A stretch of DNA of 43,898 bases from Lachnospiraceae bacterium (GTDB taxonomy: Bacteria > Bacillota > Clostridia > Lachnospirales > Lachnospiraceae). Numbering within the stretch: the stretch's first letter is position 1; the number at the start of each line of letters is the position of its first letter. The position numbers were made by a program, and so were the translations under genes. Positions 1 to 8,178 of this stretch are shown piece after piece. The stretch is taken from the NCBI GenBank assembly GCA_024681795.1, contig JAILAD010000043.1:1-43898 (forward strand), in the 5' to 3' direction. The notes under the pieces were generated by a model. The model did no database searches and was not told the DNA's origin. It saw only the letters and a list, made by a program, of their open reading frames with translations.

Positions 1-95
1 TTTACCCGGATTGAAAACACTGCCGCAAACAGTATGATTGCAAGTAAAATTCCGGAAAGCCCGTATGCGATTATCCGTCTTATATTCCGTGTCAT
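1..95 (-). CDS. N-terminal fragment of a membrane or secreted protein (cut by window edge)
   Basis: The ATG at 93-95 overlaps the stop of the preceding gene as ATGA, and the frame stays open to the window edge, giving 31 residues. The visible part has a basic start (MTRNIRRIIAYGL) followed by a hydrophobic run (SGILLAIILFAAVF), so it is a signal peptide or first membrane helix. The four-base overlap suggests translational coupling with the Cys-rich protein gene and the radical SAM gene upstream, so it is probably the third gene of that operon. Too little is present to assign a family. Confidence 0.6.
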   Translation of the reverse strand, partial: MTRNIRRIIAYGLSGILLAIILFAAVFSIRV

Positions 96-1378
96 TCCTT
101 TCCCTTCCCCGAATCCTTTTCCTTAAAATACTCCATCTTCAAATCCGTCCTGTAGAAATCCTTCGCGGTACATCCCGCTCTTCCGCCTCCGGCACAGGCG
201 CACGCACAGGCACACGCACACGAAGAATGAGCACAGCCGGAATGTCCGCCTCCGCCGCGGAACGTGAGCTTTTGGCGTTCCTTCACATAACTTGCAAATG
301 AGGTGCGATGTGGAACGATAATACTGGCTACACGAACATAGGTATTCGGAGAAGAATCAACCTTATAGGTTCCTGCTCTTTTGTGATTGAAAATTTCTTC
401 CTTAAAATCCTTATACTTCTTCGGAATTTTCTTTTCTTCCACAATTTTTTCCGATTTCACAAAATTCATTCCGCAATATTCACAGTTTTCCAGTCCTTCC
501 GGCCTCGGGGCACCGCAACCCGGACAGTTCGGATAATATTCAATGACCGTACGCCGGATTGCTTTCTTCGTTTTACTGAAACCGGCAGAAGTTACCCAGC
601 CGATGAGATCTGCAATGAACTTGAACCCAACGATATATACTATACATCCGGCTATCACGAGAAAAATAATAATCCGTTCTCCGTACCGTTCCCAGAAAAT
701 CTCAGACTTCGTCTTACCGATAAAATCTTTCTCCTTACTGAAGGGATATGCATCATTCGGATACGTAACGTTCACTTGAAACTGTGTTCCCTTCGGAAGG
801 GATGTTTCCCAGGTATAATACTCTCCGTCCATAAGCGCTGCCGGAGAAAACCCGATGGTATTATCCGCTTTCCAGTGAATGACAAGCTTGTCCACATTAA
901 TGTCATCAAACCACCCGGGAGTAAACTGAAACACCGTCTCTCCGTCCGTCAGCAGATTCATCTCGTACATGTAATCCTGGGTTATGAAAAAATCAAAGGA
1001 AATTACTTCATCCTTATAGTATTCTCTGTCAAAGGTGATTTTTACAAAGGACCCGTTCTCGCCTGAATACCGGATGTCCTTAATATTGCCGCTGAGGGCT
1101 TTCATGTCCAGGCAATGACGGTTCGGAATCCCGATCTTTACCCAGGAAAGCGGGCCTTCGGAATCCGAGTCCAGTACCTTCCAGTCAATATGATAAGTGA
1201 GCCTTACAGTTGTGTCCTCGTTGACTTCGGCCCTGATCTCATAGTTTAAAATCTCATCCAGTTCTCCGGAGGCCTTCGCTTTCAGCGAAAAAACAAAACA
1301 GAGTAAAATTACAGCCGCAAAACCCGGGATGACCCGGAATGCACGTAAAATCCGGAAAAGCAGTTTTTTCTCTTTCAT
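92..1378 (-). CDS. Membrane-anchored zinc-ribbon protein with Cys-Ala repeat tail; possible radical SAM substrate
   Basis: This 428-residue protein starts at ATG 1378, one base after the stop of the radical SAM gene and behind a GGGGAGG site; an in-frame upstream extension to 1594 would overlap that gene and is rejected. Residues 1-36 are a basic then hydrophobic export signal. An extracellular-looking beta-rich domain of about 200 residues follows, then a membrane helix (IIIFLVIAGCIVYIVGF). After it comes a CPGC...CEYC zinc ribbon. At residues 375-403 the tail has a Gly run, a His/Cys stretch and alternating Cys-Ala ending CACACACACAGGGRAGC, followed by KDFY and a charged end. I do not recognise a named family; the ectodomain is only loosely like DUF2207. 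The Cys-rich tail beside a SPASM radical SAM gene suggests, by inference, that the tail is modified by thioether or similar chemistry. Binding metal with unmodified Cys is the alternative. Confidence 0.8.
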   Translation of the reverse strand: MKEKKLLFRILRAFRVIPGFAAVILLCFVFSLKAKASGELDEILNYEIRAEVNEDTTVRLTYHIDWKVLDSDSEGPLSWVKIGIPNRHCLDMKALSGNIKDIRYSGENGSFVKITFDREYYKDEVISFDFFITQDYMYEMNLLTDGETVFQFTPGWFDDINVDKLVIHWKADNTIGFSPAALMDGEYYTWETSLPKGTQFQVNVTYPNDAYPFSKEKDFIGKTKSEIFWERYGERIIIFLVIAGCIVYIVGFKFIADLIGWVTSAGFSKTKKAIRRTVIEYYPNCPGCGAPRPEGLENCEYCGMNFVKSEKIVEEKKIPKKYKDFKEEIFNHKRAGTYKVDSSPNTYVRVASIIVPHRTSFASYVKERQKLTFRGGGGHSGCAHSSCACACACACAGGGRAGCTAKDFYRTDLKMEYFKEKDSGKGKE

Positions 1379-1379
1379 C

Positions 1380-2834
1380 TTATGCCTCCCCGTCTCCCGG
1401 TTCCTCTGTTTCATGCACGCCCGTCGCTGCGGATTCGTCCGCATTTCCTTTCGTTCCTTCCTTTTCTTCCCTGTACTTGCGAAGAGGACATAGTCCTTCC
1501 ATTTGGGCCGAATATTCCCTCCTGATTCTGCATCTGTCACTTTCCCAGATCTTATTCCATTCATCCGAAAGGAAATTTCCGAGTACGGCGTCATTTAACC
1601 AGCTCTGGCAGGGAACCACGTTTCCGGAGGGCGTAACCGCCATATTGGAAAGGCAGGCCCCGCAGGTCGGCGGATTGATTCCGAGACAGTCGCAGAAAGA
1701 ATTCTCCACCCATCCCGGAGAGGTAAATGAAATTTCCATTCCGTTTTCGCCGCAGTATTCCACGGCATCCTTAAGGATTGCTTTGAGTTCTTCCGTGGAA
1801 AGCTGCAGTTTTTCCGAGTTCTCCTTCTCGGCGTTTCCTGTCGTAATAAGACCGGAACAGGTCACATACAATACTCCGAGCGAATGCAGGAATTCCAGTG
1901 TTTTCTTATACTCTTTGTTAAGTGTGCAAAGCGGTGTATTGATGCTGACGCTGATGCCCGCTTCCAGTGCATTCTTTATTCCGTCAACGGTTCTTTCATA
2001 CATTTTCGCACCGACCAGTGTATTGTGAACCTGCTCCTCGGACGAATAAAATGTAATCTGCATGCTGTCCAGGGATACTTCCTTTAATTTTGCACAGTAC
2101 TCCTTCGTCAGTTTGATTCCGTTTGTATTTAATCTCGTTACAAACCATTTTGCCGCATCGATTAATTCAAATAAGTCGTCACGCATGGTCGGTTCGCCGC
2201 CGGTAAAGGTAAGCTGGGGAATTCCGACCTTCCGGCATTTTTCAATAATCTCAAGCCATTCCTTTGTGGAAAGTTCGGATTCCTTCGAATTCCTCTGTCC
2301 GGCCGCATAGCAGTGTACACATCTTTGATTGCAGTTCCACTCTCCTTCTTTTTCCATAGCGGAAACCATTAAATCCATACGGTGCGGAGCCTTCATATAA
2401 GGAGCATAATCCCCGATTGAAAGAAATCCGATTTCCTCGTCAACCGGTTCGCGGTATGCTACGCGTTTAAAGGTATCCATCATCCGGAAAAGGTCATTTC
2501 GGAAAAATGACTTCGGAACAAGCGGATATATTTTTTTCATCCGCTTAAATGTCGCATTTTCAATGGTTTTAAAATCTTCTTCCGTAATGGGTTTCCCGTC
2601 GTAAACATTGACCTCTTCGATGAACTCGGAAAGAAGAATACTCCATGACGGTCCGATCGGAAGAATGTCCTGTCCGTTAATGATGGCAATACTCGGTCCG
2701 ATTTCCTCCGAATCAATCACCGGCGGAATCAGGTGAATACGTACCACGCCCGGCCCCTCCGGATTCAGTGTTGTATGATGCACCTCGTTAAAATGCTCTT
2801 TTGCATATTTGATTTCCCTTTTTGAATTTTTCAT
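1380..2834 (-). CDS. Radical SAM/SPASM peptide-maturase-like protein
   Basis: A 484-residue protein. The start is ATG 2834 behind AAAGGGGAG; an ATG 11 codons upstream lacks a ribosome site. The radical SAM cluster motif CNQRCVHC puts Cys at residues 168, 172 and 175, with GGEP at 212-215. A C-terminal SPASM region carries Cys at about 381, 383, 391, 394, 409, 435 and 449, with the usual PSGNVVPC and LGNF signatures, so two auxiliary Fe-S clusters are likely. The first 150 residues have a stretch (IINGQDILPIGPSW) reminiscent of PqqD-like peptide-recognition domains; this is inference only. SPASM enzymes commonly modify ribosomal peptides or activate other enzymes in trans. The gene is followed one base later by the Cys-Ala-repeat protein, its probable partner or substrate. 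Confidence 0.9.
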   Translation of the reverse strand: MKNSKREIKYAKEHFNEVHHTTLNPEGPGVVRIHLIPPVIDSEEIGPSIAIINGQDILPIGPSWSILLSEFIEEVNVYDGKPITEEDFKTIENATFKRMKKIYPLVPKSFFRNDLFRMMDTFKRVAYREPVDEEIGFLSIGDYAPYMKAPHRMDLMVSAMEKEGEWNCNQRCVHCYAAGQRNSKESELSTKEWLEIIEKCRKVGIPQLTFTGGEPTMRDDLFELIDAAKWFVTRLNTNGIKLTKEYCAKLKEVSLDSMQITFYSSEEQVHNTLVGAKMYERTVDGIKNALEAGISVSINTPLCTLNKEYKKTLEFLHSLGVLYVTCSGLITTGNAEKENSEKLQLSTEELKAILKDAVEYCGENGMEISFTSPGWVENSFCDCLGINPPTCGACLSNMAVTPSGNVVPCQSWLNDAVLGNFLSDEWNKIWESDRCRIRREYSAQMEGLCPLRKYREEKEGTKGNADESAATGVHETEEPGDGEA

Positions 2835-2894
2835 ACTCTCCCCTTTATGTAATACTGATATATACATTTCAATGTTATTCTATCATACCTAATT

Positions 2895-2923
2895 TTGCAA
2901 TACCGCCGCCGGTATGGTAAAAT
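2895..2923 (+). promoter_or_regulatory. Sigma-A-type promoter of the NYN gene
   Basis: The -35 TTGCAA (2895-2900) and -10 TAAAAT (2918-2923) are separated by 17 bp, 23 bases before the NYN start codon. TTGCAA is palindromic, and on the opposite strand could serve as a -35 with TAACAT 17 bp away for the divergent radical SAM gene; that second use is weak. A small dyad (TACCG/CGGTA) lies in the spacer. Confidence 0.55.
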
Positions 2924-2945
2924 GGAATCCGAAAGGAGTTTTCAC

Positions 2946-3995
2946 ATGGACGAAAAAAAATTTGCCCTCTTAATCGACGCGGATAACATTTCCGCAAAAT
3001 ATATCAAAATCATCATCGACGAGCTCGGGAAATACGGCACAATTACCTACAAGCGACTCTACGGGGATTTAAGCCGTACCAACAATAAAAGCTGGAAATC
3101 GGCACTCTTGTCACACAGTATTAATCCCGTTCAGACCTACAACTACACCACAGGAAAAAATTCAACGGATTCCGCAATGATTATCGATGCTATGGATATT
3201 CTGTATTCCGGCAAAGTTGACGGTTTCTGTCTTGCAACCTCCGACAGTGATTTTACCCGCCTTGCGGTAAGACTCAGAGAAGCGGGAATGTCCGTTATCG
3301 GAATGGGCGAGTCGAAAACACCGGAACCTTTCCGTGTATCCTGCGAGCGTTTTTTCTTCCTCGATTTACTCTGGGACGATACGCTGAATGAAACGGAAAC
3401 CGAAACGGATGACGAAAATAAAGAAGAAGACGGTATCACTCCTCTTCCCGCTCTGGAATCGATGATTGCAAAAATCATTATGAATAACGGTGTCGACGGA
3501 AACATGATGGATATCGGCGAACTCGGAAGCCGTATCACCAAGTCGGACCCGGCATTTGATATCCGTAATTACGGCTATACCAAATTTTCCAAATTTCTGG
3601 AACAGTTCCCTTCTTTAAAACTGGTTAATAACGACAACCATGTTTCCGCATATCTTCAGGAAGCATCGATTTCACTTGATGCTATCGAGAATGAGGTCAT
3701 TCATATTCTTCTCGATGTGGAAGGACATTCCATGAATACCGGACAGTTAAATCAGAATCTTTGCAAAATTTATCCGACTTTCGATGTACAGAATTACGGC
3801 TACAACCGTTTCAGTAAGATGCTGACGGAATTCAAATCCGTAAAGGTTACCTCCCTGGGGCGTGTCGTTACCCTTTTGGATCCGGGGAAAGCAAACAGGA
3901 AAACAGACGCCAAAAAAACGGATTCGAAGAAACAGGACGGCAAAAAGAAAACCGGTCAGGAAAATTCCTCCAAAACCGGTTATAAAAAACATTAA
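2946..3995 (+). CDS. NYN-domain (LabA-like) protein with two LOTUS/OST-HTH-like repeats
   Basis: A 349-residue protein. The start is ATG 2946 after AAAGGAG with a good spacer; earlier in-frame ATGs lack one. The N-terminal 150 residues match the NYN/PIN-like nuclease fold: LLIDADN (Asp11, Asp13), an Asp near 75, and ATSDSDF (Asp100, Asp102) form the acidic cluster expected to hold Mg2+. Two related segments follow, at about 165-235 and 245-305. Each ends in a matching block (FDIRNYGYTKFSKFLEQF and FDVQNYGYNRFSKMLTEF), typical of OST-HTH/LOTUS RNA-binding modules. The tail is Lys-rich and disordered (KKTDSKKQDGKKK). The likely role is RNA binding and cleavage or RNA turnover; the substrate is unknown. 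It is transcribed alone and ends at a strong terminator. Confidence 0.88.
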   Translation: MDEKKFALLIDADNISAKYIKIIIDELGKYGTITYKRLYGDLSRTNNKSWKSALLSHSINPVQTYNYTTGKNSTDSAMIIDAMDILYSGKVDGFCLATSDSDFTRLAVRLREAGMSVIGMGESKTPEPFRVSCERFFFLDLLWDDTLNETETETDDENKEEDGITPLPALESMIAKIIMNNGVDGNMMDIGELGSRITKSDPAFDIRNYGYTKFSKFLEQFPSLKLVNNDNHVSAYLQEASISLDAIENEVIHILLDVEGHSMNTGQLNQNLCKIYPTFDVQNYGYNRFSKMLTEFKSVKVTSLGRVVTLLDPGKANRKTDAKKTDSKKQDGKKKTGQENSSKTGYKKH

Positions 3996-4055
3996 ATAAT
4001 ATATCGGATGAAAACACAAACCATATTCCGTATTTTATCTTCAATGAGATTTCCT

Positions 4056-4092
4056 ATCGGGGGATTATTGCTTCAATAATCCCTCGATTTTT
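4056..4092 (+). terminator. Rho-independent terminator of the NYN gene
   Basis: A 15-bp stem with one G-T pair and a 3-base loop (arms GGGATTATTG and CAATAATCCC, extended by ATCG/CGAT) runs 4056-4088 and is followed by a T run. It overlaps the last codons of the convergent kinase gene. The minus-strand side has no T run, so it acts for the plus strand. Confidence 0.85.
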
Positions 4093-6911
4093 ATTCTTGC
4101 ATCGGCGTACTCGAATTCGCGTACATCTTCCAGCGCTCCTTTCAGTACAGCCTCCCTCTTCTTATCCGGTTTCGATTTCAAAAGTTTCCGGATATTTTTC
4201 TCCGCACTGCTCTCATCCAGAAGATCGAGTACATCCATAATAATATTAAGTGCAACCTGAAACTCTTCTTCAGTCAAATTTTCCTCGTCGGAATTATCGG
4301 CAGAATCCCCGTTTTCCGAAAGACTTCTTCTTTCCTCCGTATATTTCCCGTAATTCATTTCCTTCAGTACAAGCCGTATATTTGCAAGCAACAGTTCGTA
4401 AGAATTAAAAAATTCCTCCGCATTTTCTTTTACCTCTTCCGTTCTGCCTTCTTTTACGGAAAACTCTTCTTTCTTTGCAAGTTCCGAAACCCCGTCAGCA
4501 CCGATTCCGAGCGCAAGTCCCTTTACCGCGTGCGCCTCACATCCGAAGCCTTCATAATCATTTTTCAGAAGCATCTGTTTCATACGGGAAAGCTGCTTTT
4601 CCCCATCCTCGTCCAGGAACGAAAGCGCCTTTAAATATCGGTTGCAATCCCCTCCGTACCGGGGAAGGGCAGCCTTTACATCAACACCGGGGATTATAAT
4701 CTCCGTCTCAGGCTTTGTCTCCCCCTCTTCTTCCGGGTATCTGATAATATCACCCGGCAGGTAAGTAAGCAGGACTTTCTCAAGATCCGGAAGTTCTACG
4801 GGTTTCGACAGATAATCCTTCAAGCCGTTATCCAGAAACAGTTCTTTTGCGCCAACTACGGCATCGGCTGTCAGCGCAATTACCGGAATTTTACCGGTTC
4901 CCGGAATGCTTTTATACATCTTTTTTGTGGTCTGAATACCGTCCATTTCCGGCATCATATAATCCATAAAAATCATGTGATAGGTATTTCCCTGGCGCAG
5001 TTTTTCAAGACACTCGCTTCCGCTTGCCGCTACATCCGCCCGTATCCGGTAGATGGAAAGAAGTTCCTTGATTACCTTCCGGTTGGTCAGGTTATCGTCA
5101 ACGCAGAGAATTCTCGCATCCGGTGCAACAAAGGATTTTCCGGGTTTTCCTTTTCCCCGTTCCGTTTTCTGTATCTCGAATCTGCCCATCGGAACGGGAT
5201 CCCAGATTCGCTGTTTTACAAAGAACATGAATTTCGAGCCTTCTCCGTAAACACTTTCGACCGAAATCTTTCCGCCCATGCTTTCAACGAGTCTTTTTGA
5301 AATGGCAAGACCGAGTCCCGTTCCCTGAATGTCCGCATGCTTTCTGAGTTCCAGCCTCTGAAAACTGTCGAAAATATTCGGAATGACCTTTTCCTTAATT
5401 CCGCAGCCGGTATCTTCCACCGTAAAATAAATCAGAATCTCCGAATTGTTCCCTTCGATTTCCTTCGGCTCAATGGATAAAATAATATGTCCCTCTTCCG
5501 TATATTTGCATGCATTATCCAGAATGTTAATCAGAATCTGCTTTACATGCGTGACATCTCCTCTTAATCCCTTCGGGATGTTTTCCGAAATATTCGTCTT
5601 AAATTCAATTCCTTTATTCCGGATACGCGGAGCAACCGCCTTAATGGTTTCCCGGATACTGGATGCGGTATCATAGTTTACTTCCACACTTTCAAACTCT
5701 CCGGACTCGATTTTTGAAAAATCGAGAATACCGCTGATAACGGAAGAAAGCTGATTTCCGGCACCCTTGATGTCATTTGCCATCGACAGAACTTCGGGCT
5801 TCGGATTGCTCCTTATAATCATCTCCGTGGTACCCATAATCGCGTTTAACGGGGTACGGATCTCATGCGACATGTTTGCAAGAAACAGCGTTTTCGCGTA
5901 ACTTGCTTCTACGGCCTTGTTCTTCAGTTCAATCAGCCTTTTGGTATTTTCATATTCCTCAGTCTTGTCAAACAACCAGAGGCTGTAGCCCTTTAACGTC
6001 GTTTTGTCATAAATTGCGGATACGGAAACCTGATACTGTCTGCCCGTTATTTCCATGTTTTTCCGGTTATTGTCGTATATATTCCGAATCAGTTCTTCCG
6101 CCGTTTCAGAACTCCGAAGTCCGGGAAAAACACTGTATGCCTTGCTGCTTGCAAACAGCAGACGTTTTGATACATCCGTAACCAGGTAAATTTCATTTAA
6201 AGATTCCACGATACTGTCACGTGCAAGCTGCTTCGTATCGAGAAGACGATATTTATAAACCATAAAAATCAGGTAGCTCATTCCGACCCCGATAGATCCC
6301 GGAACCGGATTGAAACCCATTTTCTCCGGCGTCAGTACATAGAAAAAAATGACGGAAATCACGGTCGGAAGAAAACAAAACGGAAGCAGAAAAATCGGAG
6401 AGGTTCGTTTTTTGTTTTTTATATCCTTGACGGTAATAAGGGAAAACCAGATGCCGAGCGCGACATTGTATATCTGACAGATTTTACACACAATCCCCTC
6501 CGTTACCACAATATGCGGATAATAGCCGGTCTGTACAAATTCCATGGATTTGAAAAATAAATTGTGGTATTCGGCCGTCAGAATTACAACAAGAAAAAAC
6601 ATATCCACGACAACAATCATAATGCGGACCGGTGCCGGTGTAATATAGTTCCGGATTCTTGTTGCAAAGAAGATCATGAAAGAAATAATAAACGTCATTC
6701 CGAGAAGCTGGATTTTGATGCTGAAAAGTGTCTGTGATTTGTCAATTCCGAGAAGTTCCTGCATATATCCGAGAATGGCAAGAAAATTGCAAACGGTTGC
6801 CGCAAACAGATACTTGGTTGTATCATTGGCTTTTTCCGTCAAAACAACGCCGATAAAAACAATCGAGCCAATCAGCAGGAAAATATGAACAATCAGAATA
6901 AAGAGATACAT
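4065..6911 (-). CDS. Hybrid sensor histidine kinase (7TM input, HisKA, ATPase, receiver, Hpt)
   Basis: A 948-residue protein from ATG 6911; an in-frame GTG at 6959 has no ribosome site, while GGGGAG lies 13 bases before the ATG. About seven hydrophobic segments fill residues 1-230, resembling the 7TM histidine-kinase input module. A PAS-like linker follows, then the HisKA box SHEIRTPLN with phospho-acceptor His349. The ATPase has N (DNACKY), G1 (DTGCGI) and G2 (GTGLGLAIS) boxes. The receiver has ILCVDDN and phospho-acceptor Asp650 in FMDYMMPEMDG, with Lys in YLSKP. A C-terminal Hpt domain has His794 in HAVKG. It can therefore run a full phosphorelay, but no separate response regulator lies nearby. 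The ligand is unknown. It appears to be transcribed from its own promoter. Confidence 0.93.
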   Translation of the reverse strand: MYLFILIVHIFLLIGSIVFIGVVLTEKANDTTKYLFAATVCNFLAILGYMQELLGIDKSQTLFSIKIQLLGMTFIISFMIFFATRIRNYITPAPVRIMIVVVDMFFLVVILTAEYHNLFFKSMEFVQTGYYPHIVVTEGIVCKICQIYNVALGIWFSLITVKDIKNKKRTSPIFLLPFCFLPTVISVIFFYVLTPEKMGFNPVPGSIGVGMSYLIFMVYKYRLLDTKQLARDSIVESLNEIYLVTDVSKRLLFASSKAYSVFPGLRSSETAEELIRNIYDNNRKNMEITGRQYQVSVSAIYDKTTLKGYSLWLFDKTEEYENTKRLIELKNKAVEASYAKTLFLANMSHEIRTPLNAIMGTTEMIIRSNPKPEVLSMANDIKGAGNQLSSVISGILDFSKIESGEFESVEVNYDTASSIRETIKAVAPRIRNKGIEFKTNISENIPKGLRGDVTHVKQILINILDNACKYTEEGHIILSIEPKEIEGNNSEILIYFTVEDTGCGIKEKVIPNIFDSFQRLELRKHADIQGTGLGLAISKRLVESMGGKISVESVYGEGSKFMFFVKQRIWDPVPMGRFEIQKTERGKGKPGKSFVAPDARILCVDDNLTNRKVIKELLSIYRIRADVAASGSECLEKLRQGNTYHMIFMDYMMPEMDGIQTTKKMYKSIPGTGKIPVIALTADAVVGAKELFLDNGLKDYLSKPVELPDLEKVLLTYLPGDIIRYPEEEGETKPETEIIIPGVDVKAALPRYGGDCNRYLKALSFLDEDGEKQLSRMKQMLLKNDYEGFGCEAHAVKGLALGIGADGVSELAKKEEFSVKEGRTEEVKENAEEFFNSYELLLANIRLVLKEMNYGKYTEERRSLSENGDSADNSDEENLTEEEFQVALNIIMDVLDLLDESSAEKNIRKLLKSKPDKKREAVLKGALEDVREFEYADARIKIEGLLKQ

Positions 6912-7012
6912 AGTTTCAACCGGTCTCCCCAATAAAACAGGTTTTATACCAGAAATCACAGTTTCAGAACCGGACCGGATTTCCGTTAAGAATCCGATTC
7001 CCGTACAGAGTC

Positions 7013-7021
7013 AGTATAACA
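7013..7021 (-). promoter_or_regulatory. Extended -10 promoter of the kinase gene
   Basis: TGTTATACT on the minus strand is an extended -10 (TGnTATACT) about 95 bases before the kinase ATG. There is no good -35, as is usual for extended -10 promoters. Confidence 0.4.
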
Positions 7022-7076
7022 TAAAACACCGCGTGATAAAACATATGAAAAGAAACCGGCAAACGCGGACAATCTC

Positions 7077-7113
7077 ATAAAACAAAAGCACCGGGGTGTT
7101 AACCTCGGTGCTT
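7077..7113 (-). terminator. Intrinsic terminator upstream of the kinase
   Basis: The stem AAGCACCG/CGGTGCTT is extended inward by GGT/ACC across a TAAC loop. On the minus strand it is followed by TTTTGTTTT. No protein-coding gene on the minus strand ends here, which points to a short untranslated transcript. Confidence 0.6.
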
Positions 7114-7148
7114 CTGTTTGTGTAAAAGGGGAATTCTTTCGGAATCGT

Positions 7149-7169
7149 AATTAGTAGTTATTACTAATT
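7149..7169. promoter_or_regulatory. Perfect dyad, possible operator
   Basis: AATTAGTA, five bases, TACTAATT. The arms are perfect 8-bp complements of the kind bound by MarR- or TetR-type dimers. It sits just downstream of the minus-strand TATAAT and about 120 bp before the plus-strand HAD promoter. The regulator is unknown. Confidence 0.4.
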
Positions 7170-7288
7170 CTGTTATTATTATATTTGCCGCAAGCAGTAA
7201 AATCTATAACTAAATTGCTATTTTTTAACAATATATTAGCGTAAGTTTTTGCCTTTTTTTCTTCCGCGCTCGTAAGTGCTCTCCGTAA

Positions 7289-7317
7289 TTGACTTTTTCC
7301 GGTCCTCCTGATATATT
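7289..7317 (+). promoter_or_regulatory. Promoter of the HAD phosphatase gene
   Basis: -35 TTGACT (7289-7294), 17-bp spacer and -10 TATATT (7312-7317), 28 bases before the ATG. Confidence 0.7.
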
Positions 7318-7345
7318 ACATAGGCAGTCAGGGAAAGGAATTACC

Positions 7346-8149
7346 ATGTATAAACTCATCGCCGTCGATATGGACGGAACTCTGTTAAAATCAGACAAAA
7401 CACTTCATCCGGACACCGTTACGGATATTGAATATGCTTCTTCGAAGGGAACCGAAGTCGTATACTGCTCCGGTCGGGCCGTAATTGAGATCCGCCCTTA
7501 CCTGGAAAGTCTTCCTTCAATCCGTTACGGGATCTGCTGCAGCGGCTCCGTGGTATATGATTTTAAAGAAGACAAAGTCGTTTTCAGTAAGGAAATCATG
7601 GCAAAATATGCGGTAATCATCAGTGATACGGCAAAAAAATACGATGGAATGACGCATTTTCTTGCTGTCGATTCCACCGCAGACAAAAGTCAGGTAACGC
7701 ATATGGATGATTACAATATGGGAGTTTACCAGCCTTTGTTTGAAGCAATTGCAAAGAAAGTTCCGGATATGTCCGAAGAGGCCAAAACAAGAATTGCCAT
7801 TCCGAAGGTCAATATCTATTTCAGAACCCATGCAGACCGCGAGGCCGCATTTGAAGAATTAAAAGATCTTCCGCTCTGCTTTGCCACGGTCGGCGATACC
7901 ATTCTGGAAATGACCGCACCCGGTGTCAGCAAAGCTCTGGGGCTTCGGATTCTTGCAAACAGGCTCGGAATCGATTTAAAGAATACCGTCGGAATCGGCG
8001 ACTCCGACAATGACCGTGAAATGCTCGGCATTGCAGGTTTTCCCGTTGCGATGGGAAATGCCGAGGCAGAGATTTTATCCATGTGTAAAATGACAACGGA
8101 TGATAACGACCATAACGGCGTCGGAAAAGCAATCCGGAAGCTGTGCTGA
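7346..8149 (+). CDS. Cof-type HAD-IIB family phosphatase
   Basis: A 267-residue protein starting at ATG 7346 behind GAAAGGAA. The N-terminal catalytic motif is VDMDGTLL, with nucleophile Asp8 and acid/base Asp10. Motif IV is visible as GIGDSDNDREML, and the Lys motif lies in GVSKALGL. The size and C-terminal order fit the Cof/YidA subgroup, which acts on sugar phosphates, nucleotides or flavin mononucleotide; the substrate cannot be told from sequence. It is a single gene with its own promoter, facing minus-strand neighbours on both sides. Confidence 0.9.
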   Translation: MYKLIAVDMDGTLLKSDKTLHPDTVTDIEYASSKGTEVVYCSGRAVIEIRPYLESLPSIRYGICCSGSVVYDFKEDKVVFSKEIMAKYAVIISDTAKKYDGMTHFLAVDSTADKSQVTHMDDYNMGVYQPLFEAIAKKVPDMSEEAKTRIAIPKVNIYFRTHADREAAFEELKDLPLCFATVGDTILEMTAPGVSKALGLRILANRLGIDLKNTVGIGDSDNDREMLGIAGFPVAMGNAEAEILSMCKMTTDDNDHNGVGKAIRKLC

Positions 8150-8178
8150 ATTTCGTATCGGCAGGTTTTGCCGGATAA

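Larger units (their letters stand above)
7070..7175 (-). ncRNA. Candidate small RNA or attenuated leader upstream of the kinase
   Basis: The 6912-7345 gap has no ORF worth calling. On the minus strand a TATAAT (7178-7183) is followed by a perfect dyad AATTAGTA-N5-TACTAATT (7149-7169). About 40 bases later comes a 12-bp hairpin (7086-7113, one mismatch) ending in CGGTGCTT and then TTTTGTTTT, a textbook terminator. The transcript would be roughly 90-105 nt with no ORF, ending some 50 bases before the kinase promoter. The -35 is poor (TAGATT at 17 bp). It could equally be a terminated leader of the kinase transcript. No Rfam family is recognised. Confidence 0.3.

Noticed and set aside
308..1066. 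Plus-strand 252-residue open frame
   Set aside because: It lies opposite the Cys-Ala-repeat protein gene, has no ribosome site and no family-like sequence; a shadow frame.
8155..8175. Small hairpin CGGCA/TGCCG after the HAD gene as a terminator
   Set aside because: Five base pairs only and no T run on either strand.
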